Positions 9,701 through 17,863 are shown, numbered from the stretch's first letter. The stretch: 64,000 nucleotides of DNA from Spirosoma validum (GCF_014699035.1 NZ_JACXAA010000007.1:310001-374000); one strand, 5' to 3'. The notes: generated by a model from the letters alone, not told the origin. Numbers and translations: made by a program.

Positions 9701-9958
9701 AGGAATTTTTTCTATAGTTCTTGATCCTTTTTTAACACCATCAGTACCAAATCGAATAAGACTCCGATCTTGTACAAAGATTAGTTGAATTAAATCAGCA
9801 ATAATTGATTTACCAATTCCGTTTCTACCAGCAAAATCAGTTCTGTTTTCATGAAGCATATAATCCTGATGATAGTGCTTCCTAACGCCGATAGTTGACA
9901 GCATATGAATTTTAGGATATATCTTCTCCATTGTTTTCGTCTTTTTTCTGCTTGGCAA
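6764..9958 (-). CDS. jetC: JetC-like SMC ATPase of Wadjet system
   Basis: This 1064-residue SMC-type ATPase has the Walker A motif GRNGIGKS at residues 44-51 and long heptad-rich coiled coils from about 250 to 850. A compact central region around 470-540 is a candidate hinge. C-terminal ABC signature SGSTGE (952-957) and Walker B FVLLEE (982-987) complete the ATPase. The Walker B first acid is Glu rather than the usual Asp. Length fits JetC/MksB proteins, shorter than MukB. Met10 at 9931 is an alternative start; either choice overlaps the preceding gene. It is predicted to load on and extrude plasmid DNA with its kleisin partners. Confidence 0.88.
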   Translation of the reverse strand: MPSRKKTKTMEKIYPKIHMLSTIGVRKHYHQDYMLHENRTDFAGRNGIGKSIIADLIQLIFVQDRSLIRFGTDGVKKGSRTIEKIPYLHHQAYAYLTIEVDRNQFIVVGVCIPNDTKIPLKPFVITNQSDINKATIKDISFSRDRLVKSNHLLVDDSVVAIPDLAIHVRNKLRLALTRLDVRQYHHFLKRFNLLPVNLTVDSNLKALARVIQSFSRAKDFDPTDPKNLKNFLFDEIGDDHTKEFRQYQADLADQLKRYKDLNQISEEITSNQRRLRTLKDVETTLLQAELNWHRVNVTKCAFEVERKEQDLQILTVIVEGQKEKLQQSIKKVDRLVSQLIPTATSLTNQAYNIQRVLDQCSGLLNEYGKLDIDEKALQILNLPDLTPYLPNTIAEPEVLTIESLCIKIEELKFLLAEFQSLQAIENKVKDQELLLQTWLDETNKYIDEVVNSLKIVDQIKESGLFAEVIKRGTPLNADQETVLFHLLGQGWTTVKHTGKGAKYISHLAALDTNSIENEPDLVDSFWYVAGHLNELISRRSDPQLLDDVDRMQVAQKIIKDDFTKRLATLKNKKDAIESARNGKSFDPLQLPSAIDPRLVSQHQLTQIELSIKQAQSISGRLNTISLSKEKLNKNLQAKLSAYFVSVSVTQIPSLLEKWDKIYANRASRLNCLTDCKNSYNTETLTLRATLPQKQKELAQLQIDIQYSKDVLDKSVKDHDNFIEKLRDQHPEILAHNTNVTLNYDSVEENFLRTTKKYHDEYTLLASLYCTQDSPYYNAQIDEQVREGIYSFKILEAALLLGVGLLEDVETHLLLLNKQRMDCRRTIYDQIKNLFSKTINRYESCQEAVRALNMFFSSKKVSNRFYFDVQFVKERLSNGQFMIEWINALNKEKDSVFESNELNLGKTVDQFIEDFYQQITKETQSKSVQDLLDPKSYFNLSIRLLDDNKNEVSGSTGESYTSIILLGIGRLSVISQNGEGIKFVLLEETANIDKDNFALVMSIAAEFGYQIITMTPEPYGIGSSDEWYLHQLIPGNADPDINHPEVASYFRKAGHQSVLQTSEPS

Positions 9959-10625
9959 GTTGATTAAATAAGGCGTCAGGATCTTTTAATTCTTCGCGGT
10001 ACATATCCTCCAATCGGCGAATACTTATATTTATGATGAAGCTAAAATCGCTTTCTGTATCAGTTGAGCTGACCCAACCTAGCTCATCAAAAATCTTAAT
10101 CATTCGTCTAAATAAACTTTTTAAGCTGCCTAATTGAAGTTGAGTATAATTATCTTGTACTGTACCAAAGAAGACCCGCTTATAATCTTCCTGTCGTTCA
10201 CTATGTAGTATAATATTTTGAATATCAATCCAACTTACTTGTTTTACACGCTCAAAAAACTTTTCGTAATACATGCTAAGTATCATTAATCCAAATTTCG
10301 TTTGCGGTGCTGTTAGTGGGGTACCCAGCTCATCTCCAGCTAGTTCACTTCGGCTTCCATCTGAAAAATCAAGAAAAAAATACGTATCATAAATACCGAA
10401 TTTTCGCCTGTTTAATTCTAAACCGTATAGTTGCTGATAAAAGAATCGTAAATGGTCAAAATATTTAGGTTGCTCTAACAGATTATGCTCGATTGGGTCT
10501 GTACTCGCTTGAATATGGCGCCCTCGAAGTAGTTTGCTATTTAGCTTAGCAAATCGCGTTTTAATTTCATTAATTGCTAGAAAACTATACGCTGATGTCA
10601 AATCTTCGTTATTGTCATTTGCCAT
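9912..10625 (-). CDS. jetB: JetB-like (MukE-type) kite subunit of Wadjet system
   Basis: This 237-residue, acidic, mostly helical protein has winged-helix-like segments. It contains a FGLMILSMYYEKFFERVKQ helix (in part) and ends in a charged tail. I assign it by position, size and fold: the small subunit between the kleisin and SMC genes in a jetABCD-order operon, where JetB corresponds to MukE/MksE. It overlaps the upstream gene by 28 bases and the SMC gene by 20-47 bases depending on start choice. Sequence similarity alone would not have identified it. Confidence 0.75.
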   Translation of the reverse strand: MANDNNEDLTSAYSFLAINEIKTRFAKLNSKLLRGRHIQASTDPIEHNLLEQPKYFDHLRFFYQQLYGLELNRRKFGIYDTYFFLDFSDGSRSELAGDELGTPLTAPQTKFGLMILSMYYEKFFERVKQVSWIDIQNIILHSERQEDYKRVFFGTVQDNYTQLQLGSLKSLFRRMIKIFDELGWVSSTDTESDFSFIINISIRRLEDMYREELKDPDALFNQLAKQKKDENNGEDIS

Positions 10626-11950
10626 ATTCCAATTAAGTTATCAAATGATGATTGCAATGTTTTGTCAATCTTTATAATGCACTCCTTTTGTATGCTAACT
10701 ATGTTTATTACACTAAAACACGTCTCTACCGCCATTTCTAAGTTTTCATTCTGATCATAAATTTGCCAAAAATGTTTAGATAAATCTAAATACCCTTCTT
10801 TACTAAGGGTATTTAGTAGATCAGATACGTAGTTGCTTATTGATTCTTGTTGCGCTAATTGTTGATGTATTTTATTTTGTTGCCAATTGAAGTAGGTGGC
10901 ATCTCGAGCGGGAATAAATATAGACCTTGAAGTTTTTACACCAAAATCATGTTTTTCAACTTCAATGAACCTATTTTTTCCATTTATCAGATCCTTAGCA
11001 GGAATACCCATAGTGAAACGAGTATCAAAATCTTTATCATATTCACTGTAGAACAAAAAATTATTCAGCAGTTTTCTCAAGTTTATACGAAATCGAGCAT
11101 ATTCTCTAAAATTTCCTTGTAATTCGGTGAGTTTCTCTTCGGCAAATTGAATTTTATCAATAATAAGACTAAGCCTATCTTCTATTTGATTAAAATAGTT
11201 ACGCACTTCGTCCCTAATATTCTTAGCACATTCATATGCCGTTTTTTTCGTCATTAGCTGATCTGAGTCTGCTTGCTTTGCATTATCAAATTCATCATAA
11301 AAACGATCAACAATGATTGTAAGTTGAAAAAACAAATTATGACGAAGCTGGAGAGTTTTTTGCACATCAAGAGCTTTAGCAGAGAAGTGTTGAAATACAT
11401 CAACAAAAGCCCCAATTTTATTACCAATGGTCTGTTGATCATTTCGTAGTATATCTGTCAGTTGTTTCAAATACTCTTTAAGTTGAGCGTTTAAACCACC
11501 AACGTGATCGTTGATTGTCTGGCTAGCTGAATCGCTAAAACTAAGTTGGTACCAACATTCCAGTTCATCATATGTATTAATTGATTCCGCATTTAATTGA
11601 GCAAACTGATCAAAACTTTCAGCTAATGAATATTTATTACGCAAATTATTTAGCTGATTGAAAATCAACTTAATAAAAGTATTAGCATAATGAGTTAATG
11701 TATATCTTTTACCATCGTATCGTTTAGGTGATGCTTCTATGAACTGGTCTAGGAGTCCTCTTAATATATCTTCTACTCTAACTAAATCTGATTCATAAAC
11801 TTCACGGACTACTTCTTTAAAAGTTTCATGAGTAAAGTATTTTTCTATTTGTTTAGCTTCAATTCGTTGGTACAGACTCAATAGTATCACGCATTCCCGT
11901 TCTGAGGGCACATAAGTTGAGTAAATGTCTTTTAGTTGGTATTCCTTCAT
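10598..11950 (-). CDS. jetA: JetA-like (MukF-type) kleisin subunit of Wadjet system
   Basis: About 450 residues from ATG 11950 (MKEYQLKD). An upstream ATG at 12001 would add 17 hydrophobic residues that do not fit a cytoplasmic kleisin. The protein is helical, with an N-terminal winged-helix-like part, a coiled-coil middle (about 200-330) and a C-terminal domain. Size and first position in the operon match JetA, the kleisin that bridges SMC heads. The encoding DNA is strongly AT-rich. No clear promoter was found in 12002-12159. Confidence 0.78.
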   Translation of the reverse strand: MKEYQLKDIYSTYVPSERECVILLSLYQRIEAKQIEKYFTHETFKEVVREVYESDLVRVEDILRGLLDQFIEASPKRYDGKRYTLTHYANTFIKLIFNQLNNLRNKYSLAESFDQFAQLNAESINTYDELECWYQLSFSDSASQTINDHVGGLNAQLKEYLKQLTDILRNDQQTIGNKIGAFVDVFQHFSAKALDVQKTLQLRHNLFFQLTIIVDRFYDEFDNAKQADSDQLMTKKTAYECAKNIRDEVRNYFNQIEDRLSLIIDKIQFAEEKLTELQGNFREYARFRINLRKLLNNFLFYSEYDKDFDTRFTMGIPAKDLINGKNRFIEVEKHDFGVKTSRSIFIPARDATYFNWQQNKIHQQLAQQESISNYVSDLLNTLSKEGYLDLSKHFWQIYDQNENLEMAVETCFSVINIVSIQKECIIKIDKTLQSSFDNLIGIWQMTITKI

Positions 11951-12159
11951 ATAATGGGTAATAAAGAATAATAGGCTGATAAATAGTAATATATTATCCA
12001 CATTTCATTTTTTCACCAAACTACTGTTTTGACCTATAACTTCCCAGCTTCATTTATTTTTTGGTAATATTCTTAACGGCAAGATCGTCGGCATTATAAG
12101 ATGCAACCGTCTTATTGCTGAAAAACGAGGTTGCTTTCGTAATCGAGCAGCAAGACCCA

Positions 12160-13440
12160 TTATGCAAATTCAATCAGAAACTCGGTCCAGCCGTCGGGGT
12201 TGGTTTTGAGCGAAAATACGAACTGGTGATTCATCAGGATTTCTCGGGTGAGCGTCAGGCCGATACCCTGACCGTCGGGCTTCGTGCTATAGAATGGATT
12301 GAACAGGTTCATTGCTACGTCGTCGGGAATGGGCTGGCCGTTGTCGCGGATAAGGACGTATTGGCTGGTGCTGAAAACTTCGATACGTTGTCCCGGCTCG
12401 CAGGCTTCGAGCGCATTTTTCAGGATGTTTAGCAGCACCTGCTCAACCTGCTCGACATCGACCAGCCGAACGTTGGGTTCAGCCGTCAGATAATTCAGCG
12501 CCACGCCACGGCCCTCCGCCTGCGACTGCATCAGTCGAACCACGTTACGGGTGATTTCGCTAATATCCGCCGACCGTTTCTGAGGCTGGGGAAGACGCAC
12601 AATATCCGCAAAACGGCGCATGAAGAGATTTAACCTATCGTTCCGTTCGATGGCGACCCGAACCGCGTGTTGCACGTCGGGTTCACTTACGTAGGATTGC
12701 GTGACATCCAGAATCGAGTTAACGGCCCCAATGGAGTTGTTGACCTCATGCGCCATCATCCGAATCACCTTGCTGTACGCTTTTTTCTCGCTGGCCAGAA
12801 TTTCAGGAGTCAGTTCTTCAATGATCAGAAACGACCGCCGGAAACCCCGATCCATAAAATTCGAACGTAGCACTTTGTACGTTTCCAGACCGTTGGGTTT
12901 CATGATCCGCGACTCGCCATCGGCCAGATCAGCCATTTGAGCCAGCAGCGAAAACCCGAGTTCATCCAGTTGTTTGCCCACTACGTCCTCAGAGGTCACC
13001 GACAGCAGTTGACTCGCTTGTGGATTAACCGACGCGATACGTCCGTCGAAGTCAAAAATCAGGATAGCAATCGGAGCCGCTTCGATGAGTTTCTCCAGAA
13101 AAAACTGCTGTTCCACCTGCTTGGTACGTTCATGCCGAAGTTGGTCGATCATGAGGTTATAAACGGTTATCAATTCATCGACTTCCTGGTTGCCAGTCGG
13201 CACGAATTTGACGGTAAAGTCTTTATCCCGAATCGCTTCGATGCCCGATGAAATAAACTCCGACGGTTGCTGAAACGCCCGATAAATGCGCACCGCTACG
13301 TATCCAGAGATCAGAATCAGAACTTCCGATGCAATGAACAAAACCTTCTGTTCACGTAATACCCAGCCAATCAAGGCAATCAGGGCAAGATGAACGACAG
13401 AAATGTAAACCAGGTAACGCGTTCGCAGGGGTAGGTTCAT
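12160..13440 (-). CDS. NtrY-like membrane sensor histidine kinase
   Basis: This 426-residue protein has two N-terminal transmembrane helices (about 9-27 and 33-52), a HAMP-like linker and a PAS domain (about 115-215). The HisKA box is MMAHEVNNSIGAV with phospho-accepting His231. The HATPase domain has an N-box NILKNALEA and G-boxes DNGQP and GQGIGLTL. The start overlaps the regulator stop as ATGA (13437-13440), so the two are coupled. The last ~31 codons are duplicated at 5640-5738, on the other side of the Wadjet island. Its signal is unknown; the operon suggests envelope or toxic-compound stress. Confidence 0.9.
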   Translation of the reverse strand: MNLPLRTRYLVYISVVHLALIALIGWVLREQKVLFIASEVLILISGYVAVRIYRAFQQPSEFISSGIEAIRDKDFTVKFVPTGNQEVDELITVYNLMIDQLRHERTKQVEQQFFLEKLIEAAPIAILIFDFDGRIASVNPQASQLLSVTSEDVVGKQLDELGFSLLAQMADLADGESRIMKPNGLETYKVLRSNFMDRGFRRSFLIIEELTPEILASEKKAYSKVIRMMAHEVNNSIGAVNSILDVTQSYVSEPDVQHAVRVAIERNDRLNLFMRRFADIVRLPQPQKRSADISEITRNVVRLMQSQAEGRGVALNYLTAEPNVRLVDVEQVEQVLLNILKNALEACEPGQRIEVFSTSQYVLIRDNGQPIPDDVAMNLFNPFYSTKPDGQGIGLTLTREILMNHQFVFSLKTNPDGWTEFLIEFA

Positions 13441-14813
13441 TCCTCAGTTGTATACGGAATGCCAAATTTCTCTAATCGCCGGTAGAGCGCAAAACGCGTA
13501 ATGCCCAATGCCCTGGCTACTTTCGATACCCGGTTTTGATGGAACGTCATGGCCCGCTGAATCATCTGGTATTCCATCTCTTCCAATGTCATCGTGCCAA
13601 CTTGGGGCAGGGAGCCAAGAGCATAGGGTGCGGACGTTGGCGTTTGGGGGAGATTCCGTTCGAAATCGTCAGGTAGTAGTTCGTCGTTGGGCGACAACAG
13701 AACGGTCCGTTCCACTACGTTCTTCAACTGGCGAATATTACCGGGCAACGGCAGGTTTTTCAGCCATTTCTGTGCCAACGTACCAACGCGCAACTCAGGT
13801 CGATTGTAAATCGTTTTCAGATTATTGACAAAGTAATTAACCAATAACGGAATATCGCCGGGACGTTCACGCAGGGCGGGTAAGCGAACCGTAATGAGGT
13901 TGATTCGGTAAAACAAATCTTCGCGAAATTGCCCTTTACTGACCATCTCTTCCAGATTTCGGTTGGTCGCGCAGATAACCCGCACATCGACCGTTCGTGA
14001 CTTGCTGCTGCCCAGCGGCTCGAACGTCCGATCCTGCAACACACGTAGCAACTTGACCTGGCTGGATGGGTCCAGATCGCCGATTTCGTCTAAAAAAATA
14101 GAGCCTTTGTTGGCCAGTTCAAAACGGCCGACGCGGTCGGTTTTGGCATCCGTAAAAGCGCCACGTACGTGTCCGAAAAGTTCGCTTTCGAACAACGTAC
14201 TGGAAATACCGCCGAGGTTAACTTTCACGAACGGATTTCGTTTGCGTCGGCTGTTCTGGTGGATGGCTTCGGCAATCAGTTCTTTGCCCGTGCCGCTTTC
14301 GCCCGTGATGAGTACCGGCGCATCAGTCGGTGCTACGCGTCCAATAGTCGTCAGGATGTCAAGCAGGTTCGGATCTTCGCCGATGATGTTATCGAACTGA
14401 AACTGCTGATCGAGTTTCCGGCGATTGGGTGACGCGGGAGCGGTCTGCGCCAGATTCAGGGCCGTACGGACCGACTGCACGAGGTAATCGTTCTGCCAGG
14501 GCTTCGTAATAAAATCTTTCGCACCCGCTTTCATGCCTTCCACGGCGAGGTCGATACTGCCCCAACCCGTAATCAGAATAACCGGTACGTTGGGCAACCG
14601 TTCCCGAATCCGACGTAACAGCCGTAAGCCATCGTCGCCGGACGTATCGACCGAGAAATTCATGTCCAGCAGAATAGCTTCCGGCGTTTCCTGCTCCAGT
14701 ACGTCAAACGTCTCGAACGGCCCATCCGCCACACGCACAGCAAAGCCTTCTTTCCGAAAGAGTAAGGAAAGGGAAGTTTGAATCGCTACGTCGTCGTCGA
14801 TGATGAGGAGCAT
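13437..14813 (-). CDS. NtrC-family sigma-54-dependent response regulator
   Basis: About 458 residues from ATG 14813 (MLLIIDDD). A further upstream ATG would translate hairpin sequence. The receiver domain has phospho-acceptor D50 in ILLDMNF. The AAA+ domain has Walker A GESGTGKE (171-178) and Walker B IFLDEIGDL. The sigma-54 contact loop reads GAFTDA (218-223) where most family members have GAFTGA. A Fis-type helix-turn-helix ends the protein (VSKVARALGITRFALYRRL). It is expected to activate sigma-54 promoters, and the palindrome and -24/-12 box at 21608-21718 are its most likely targets. It lies downstream of efflux genes in one operon. Confidence 0.9.
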   Translation of the reverse strand: MLLIIDDDVAIQTSLSLLFRKEGFAVRVADGPFETFDVLEQETPEAILLDMNFSVDTSGDDGLRLLRRIRERLPNVPVILITGWGSIDLAVEGMKAGAKDFITKPWQNDYLVQSVRTALNLAQTAPASPNRRKLDQQFQFDNIIGEDPNLLDILTTIGRVAPTDAPVLITGESGTGKELIAEAIHQNSRRKRNPFVKVNLGGISSTLFESELFGHVRGAFTDAKTDRVGRFELANKGSIFLDEIGDLDPSSQVKLLRVLQDRTFEPLGSSKSRTVDVRVICATNRNLEEMVSKGQFREDLFYRINLITVRLPALRERPGDIPLLVNYFVNNLKTIYNRPELRVGTLAQKWLKNLPLPGNIRQLKNVVERTVLLSPNDELLPDDFERNLPQTPTSAPYALGSLPQVGTMTLEEMEYQMIQRAMTFHQNRVSKVARALGITRFALYRRLEKFGIPYTTEE

Positions 14814-14896
14814 GGGGTAGGGAGCATGGAGCACGGAGCGGGGAGCGCAGGCAAGGATTCTGTGTTTGTGAAACCTGCCCCGTACTCCCCGCCCCT
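14814..14896. repeat. GC-rich intercistronic inverted repeat
   Basis: A purine-rich left part (GGAGCATGGAGCACGGAGC) is followed by a pyrimidine-rich right part (CCTGCCCCGTACTCCCCGCC). Together they can fold into a long imperfect hairpin between the regulator gene and the frameshifted four-helix-bundle gene. Confidence 0.6.
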
Positions 14897-14898
14897 TG

Positions 14899-15257
14899 CT
14901 ACGAAGGCAATAGTGCTTTTTGGAAACTATGAATTTTTCGACTCAAGTGTTCAAGTTTATCGAATAAGCTTTGCTTCACTTCTTCGGTAATATGTTGCCG
15001 ACGCTGAATAACGACCAGAATATTAGCACATTCGTAACACGAACGACGGGCATAATTCAGAAATTGATAGAATTCTTTTGACGATACTGAACCTGAGCCT
15101 TCACAAATATTATTGGAAATGCTCCTCGCAACTGCTCAGCAAAGCGATATAATCGTTTTACTTCTAAGGCATCGGCAATATCGAATAGGCTGTCGCCTAG
15201 TTCGATAGCAAATTGCCAAATGTCCAGGTCCTCAAATCGAAATTGTTTCCGTTTCAT
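14899..15257 (-). pseudogene. Four-helix bundle protein (S23-like), frameshifted
   Basis: The first part (MKRKQFRFEDLDIWQFAIEL) matches the start of the small four-helix-bundle family also found in 23S rRNA intervening sequences. After RFAEQLRGA the frame is lost near 15113 and reaches a stop at 15057. One frame over, the family's second half continues: SNNICEGSGSVSSKEFYQFL, then NYARRSCYECANILVVIQRR, to a stop at 14899-14901. A single missing base explains both halves. It sits inside the efflux/two-component operon. A sequencing error is the alternative to a true pseudogene. Confidence 0.8.
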
Positions 15258-15381
15258 AAAAAGTATACCATAGCACTATTTAGGCGACAATATACAGTTT
15301 TATGGAGAGTAAGACTTAGTATACACATAATGAAGGTCCATAGCTGCATACCTTGCCCCAAGCTCCCTGCCCCATGCTTAC
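15258..15381. other. Intergenic gap with pyrimidine-rich tract
   Basis: This gap lies between a permease stop (15382) and the frameshifted four-helix gene. It ends in a pyrimidine-rich tract (CTTGCCCCAAGCTCCCTGCC) of the same style as the other junction repeats. No gene was seen. Confidence 0.5.
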
Positions 15382-16536
15382 TCATTCCTCATGCAACGCC
15401 GTCGCCGGTTGAATCGTGGCTGCTTGCCGACTCGGGAATAAGGCGCATAACGTAACGATGGCGTAAATAATCAGCACTGCAATAATAATGGCCGTTACGT
15501 AAATTCCCGACTGCAGGTCGAATACGTTTAGCAACGGAAACTGAGCGGCAAAGAGTAAGCCGATTAGCAGAGCAAACGTAGCCAGCACCCAGATCTCACC
15601 GATAAACTGCGTTGAAATTCCACTTCCGGTGGCACCCAGCGCCCGACGAAGACCAATTTCGCCCCGACGTTTGGCAATGCTCAGGTTCAGTACGCCGAAC
15701 AGACCCAGCGCTACGTTAATAAGCAAAAATCCACTGACAATCAGGGCAATAATAACGGGAACCAAGACCAGGTTATGCTGATTTTTTCGCGAATTGGTCA
15801 GGTAATCAACCTCTACGCTCCAGCCGGTCAGCATAGAAGCAATTTCTTTCACGATTTTGGCTTCAAAAACCGCGTCGGTTCCGGGTTTTACTTTAATCAG
15901 CACGGTATCATTCCAGGGTTGGCTTGCCTTCACCAGCTCAAAATAAGCAGGCTTATCAGCCATAAATTCACCCTTCGCTTTGAACGTATTGACTACACCC
16001 ACAACCCTGAACTTATCGCTTACAATTTTTCCCAGCGGATTTTCATCCTCGAACAAGCCTTCTTTTGCCTTCTGATTGATAACGATCGGCGTGTATTTGC
16101 CTACGCTGTCACGGTTCCGGTACCATGAGCCAATGGGTACGGGAATATCGAGTGTTTTCGCGAAATCCTCGTCGGTTCCATACGTCTCAGCAAGCACATT
16201 CCGCTTCTTGTATTCGATGCCGTTGTTCATCTGGTTCGCCGAAAACGGAAAATTACTGCTCATACGAGAGACCGAAGCCACTTCAGGATAGGCCTTTAGC
16301 CGATCAACTACCCGTTGTAATTTGTTGGCTACCTCGATAGTGTCCCGATTACTTCTCAACCCGACGGCCCAAACGTTTTCGTAGGTAAAGCCCAGCGGCT
16401 TTCGGTAATTTCCTACGTTAACAACGATGAGCGTTGCCAGCCCAAAGAGCACCATAAACGAAGCCCAGATTTCGACAATCAGCAGCGCGTGGGCCTTCTT
16501 CTTGTTCCAGATTAATTTAAACAGATGTGAGATCAT
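15382..16536 (-). CDS. FtsX/MacB-type ABC transporter permease (second)
   Basis: This 384-residue protein has one N-terminal transmembrane helix (residues ~18-40) and a large periplasmic MacB-core-like domain (about 45-235). Three C-terminal helices form the FtsX domain, with the characteristic LGVLNLSIAKRRGEIGLRRALGA segment in shortened form. The C-terminus SRQAATIQPATALHEE is typical of the family. It is the partner of the permease immediately upstream (16610-17857) and of the ATPase at 17957-18619, giving a MacB-like exporter built from separate permease and ATPase chains. Confidence 0.88.
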   Translation of the reverse strand: MISHLFKLIWNKKKAHALLIVEIWASFMVLFGLATLIVVNVGNYRKPLGFTYENVWAVGLRSNRDTIEVANKLQRVVDRLKAYPEVASVSRMSSNFPFSANQMNNGIEYKKRNVLAETYGTDEDFAKTLDIPVPIGSWYRNRDSVGKYTPIVINQKAKEGLFEDENPLGKIVSDKFRVVGVVNTFKAKGEFMADKPAYFELVKASQPWNDTVLIKVKPGTDAVFEAKIVKEIASMLTGWSVEVDYLTNSRKNQHNLVLVPVIIALIVSGFLLINVALGLFGVLNLSIAKRRGEIGLRRALGATGSGISTQFIGEIWVLATFALLIGLLFAAQFPLLNVFDLQSGIYVTAIIIAVLIIYAIVTLCALFPSRQAATIQPATALHEE

Positions 16537-16609
16537 GATGGAAAGAGTTTATTTGCGTGGAGCGTGGGGCAGGGAGCAAATGGGGCATTTACCTACCCCA
16601 CTCCGTGCC
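16537..16609. repeat. Intercistronic imperfect hairpin
   Basis: GGAGCGTGGGGCAGGGAGC is followed by CCTACCCCACTCCGTGCC, giving an imperfect stem between the two permease genes. It uses the same purine/pyrimidine arm design as the other gaps in this operon. Confidence 0.6.
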
Positions 16610-17857
16610 TTATGATTTTAACGCTTCAGCGATGGTTAGTTTCGACATGCGGAGAGCGGGCAATACACCTGACAGGAGACCAAAAATCAGGCAGACGACC
16701 AGACTTATCAGAAAGACGTTCACGTTGATCGTCAGGTCGGCATAAGCAATCCAGCCGCTGGCGTTGATCAGATGGATGACAACAGCCGTCAACACCAGCG
16801 CAATAGCACCACCGATGAACGTAATGAAAATGTTCTCGACGATGAATTGCCAGACCAGCGTACGTACGGGTGCTCCGAAGGCTTTTCGGATGCCAATTTC
16901 CGAAGCCCGTTCCATAATTCGGCTAACGTTTATATTGACTAGGTTGATGGCTGGCAACCCTAACAACATGAATAGAACAAACCCTATTATCCCGAAAAAA
17001 ATAGTTGCCAGACCAGGTCCGCCATCCAGAATCGTACCGATAAAGTTTTCGACATAGGGTTCCGCTTTTACGGTCAGCGTAGCGTACTTGAAGCCTTCCT
17101 GAATACCAGGCAACGGGATACGACTGATATGACTTTGGAATTCATCCTGAACGGTTTTTAAATCAGCTTTATTCTTGGCCAGTATTATCGCTACGTACCC
17201 ACCCCGCATACTACTTTTCTGATAGTTACTCTTGGGCGCCGTGTACGGAAAATACACGTCCGAGTACGTAAACGGCCGGGTAACAGGACCACCCTTCACT
17301 ACGCCAATTACCTTATAATGAATGTTTTCTATGTCAATATCCTTACCGACAACCGATTCGGTCGTGTTGCCAAAATACTGCTTTTTAAGATCGTCGTTGA
17401 TAACCACTACGTAATCTCCGTTGGCAATATTCTGCTCGTTGTAGGGTTTCCCTTCCAGAAAATCAAACTGGGTTACGTGCCAAAAATCGGCATCGGTAAA
17501 CTTGGTATTAAGCTTAATTTTCTGAGAACCCACATACGCATTTGAGCTATTCACAAAGGTGCAGATCGTAACTCGTTCGGCTGTTTCTAATGATTTGGCA
17601 TAGTCCGTCAAAAACTTAAAACTCATCGGACCCGATTGCCGGGAGGTCAGGCTCGAATCGCGTTGTTCCATCTGCATAATGTACAGCGAACGGTCTCTCC
17701 GGGTTTCGGGGTAATGGCTTCCGAAGAGGTGGTCAAGAAACGAAGTAAGCACCATCAGCACAGTCAGCGTGAGGCTGATGCCGAAGAGCGTAATGAAGGT
17801 ATAAAACGGATGCCGCAGCAATACCTTCCAGGCGATTTTTATGTAGTTCAGTAGCAT
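16610..17857 (-). CDS. FtsX/MacB-type ABC transporter permease (first)
   Basis: This 415-residue protein has an N-terminal helix (about 18-40), a MacB periplasmic core domain (about 45-265) and three C-terminal transmembrane helices. The conserved ERASEIGIRKAFGAP motif lies between the first two of these helices and contacts the ATPase. The end, LRMSKLTIAEALKS, matches the family (xxxxPxxALrxE-like tail). It is predicted to act with the second permease as a heterodimer in an inner-membrane exporter linked to the fusion protein and outer-membrane factor of the same operon. Confidence 0.9.
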   Translation of the reverse strand: MLLNYIKIAWKVLLRHPFYTFITLFGISLTLTVLMVLTSFLDHLFGSHYPETRRDRSLYIMQMEQRDSSLTSRQSGPMSFKFLTDYAKSLETAERVTICTFVNSSNAYVGSQKIKLNTKFTDADFWHVTQFDFLEGKPYNEQNIANGDYVVVINDDLKKQYFGNTTESVVGKDIDIENIHYKVIGVVKGGPVTRPFTYSDVYFPYTAPKSNYQKSSMRGGYVAIILAKNKADLKTVQDEFQSHISRIPLPGIQEGFKYATLTVKAEPYVENFIGTILDGGPGLATIFFGIIGFVLFMLLGLPAINLVNINVSRIMERASEIGIRKAFGAPVRTLVWQFIVENIFITFIGGAIALVLTAVVIHLINASGWIAYADLTINVNVFLISLVVCLIFGLLSGVLPALRMSKLTIAEALKS

Positions 17858-17863
17858 AACTTG

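Larger units (their letters stand above)
5739..12163. mobile_element. AT-rich defence island bounded by kinase 3'-end repeats
   Basis: This segment is visibly more AT-rich than both flanks. It carries only the four Wadjet genes plus short non-coding ends (5739-5783 and 12002-12159). It is bounded by direct repeats of about 95 bp (5644-5738 and 12164-12258) derived from the 3' end of the adjacent sensor kinase gene. No integrase or transposase is present, so acquisition by homologous recombination or a lost integrase is inferred. Confidence 0.75.

Noticed and set aside
5640..12258. Interpretation of the island ends as transposon target-site duplications
   Set aside because: The repeats are ~95 bp, imperfect and derived from a coding 3' end, and no transposase or terminal inverted repeats are present.
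12115..12432. Plus-strand frame opposite the kinase 3' end
   Set aside because: It is antisense to a well-supported kinase coding region and has no recognisable features.
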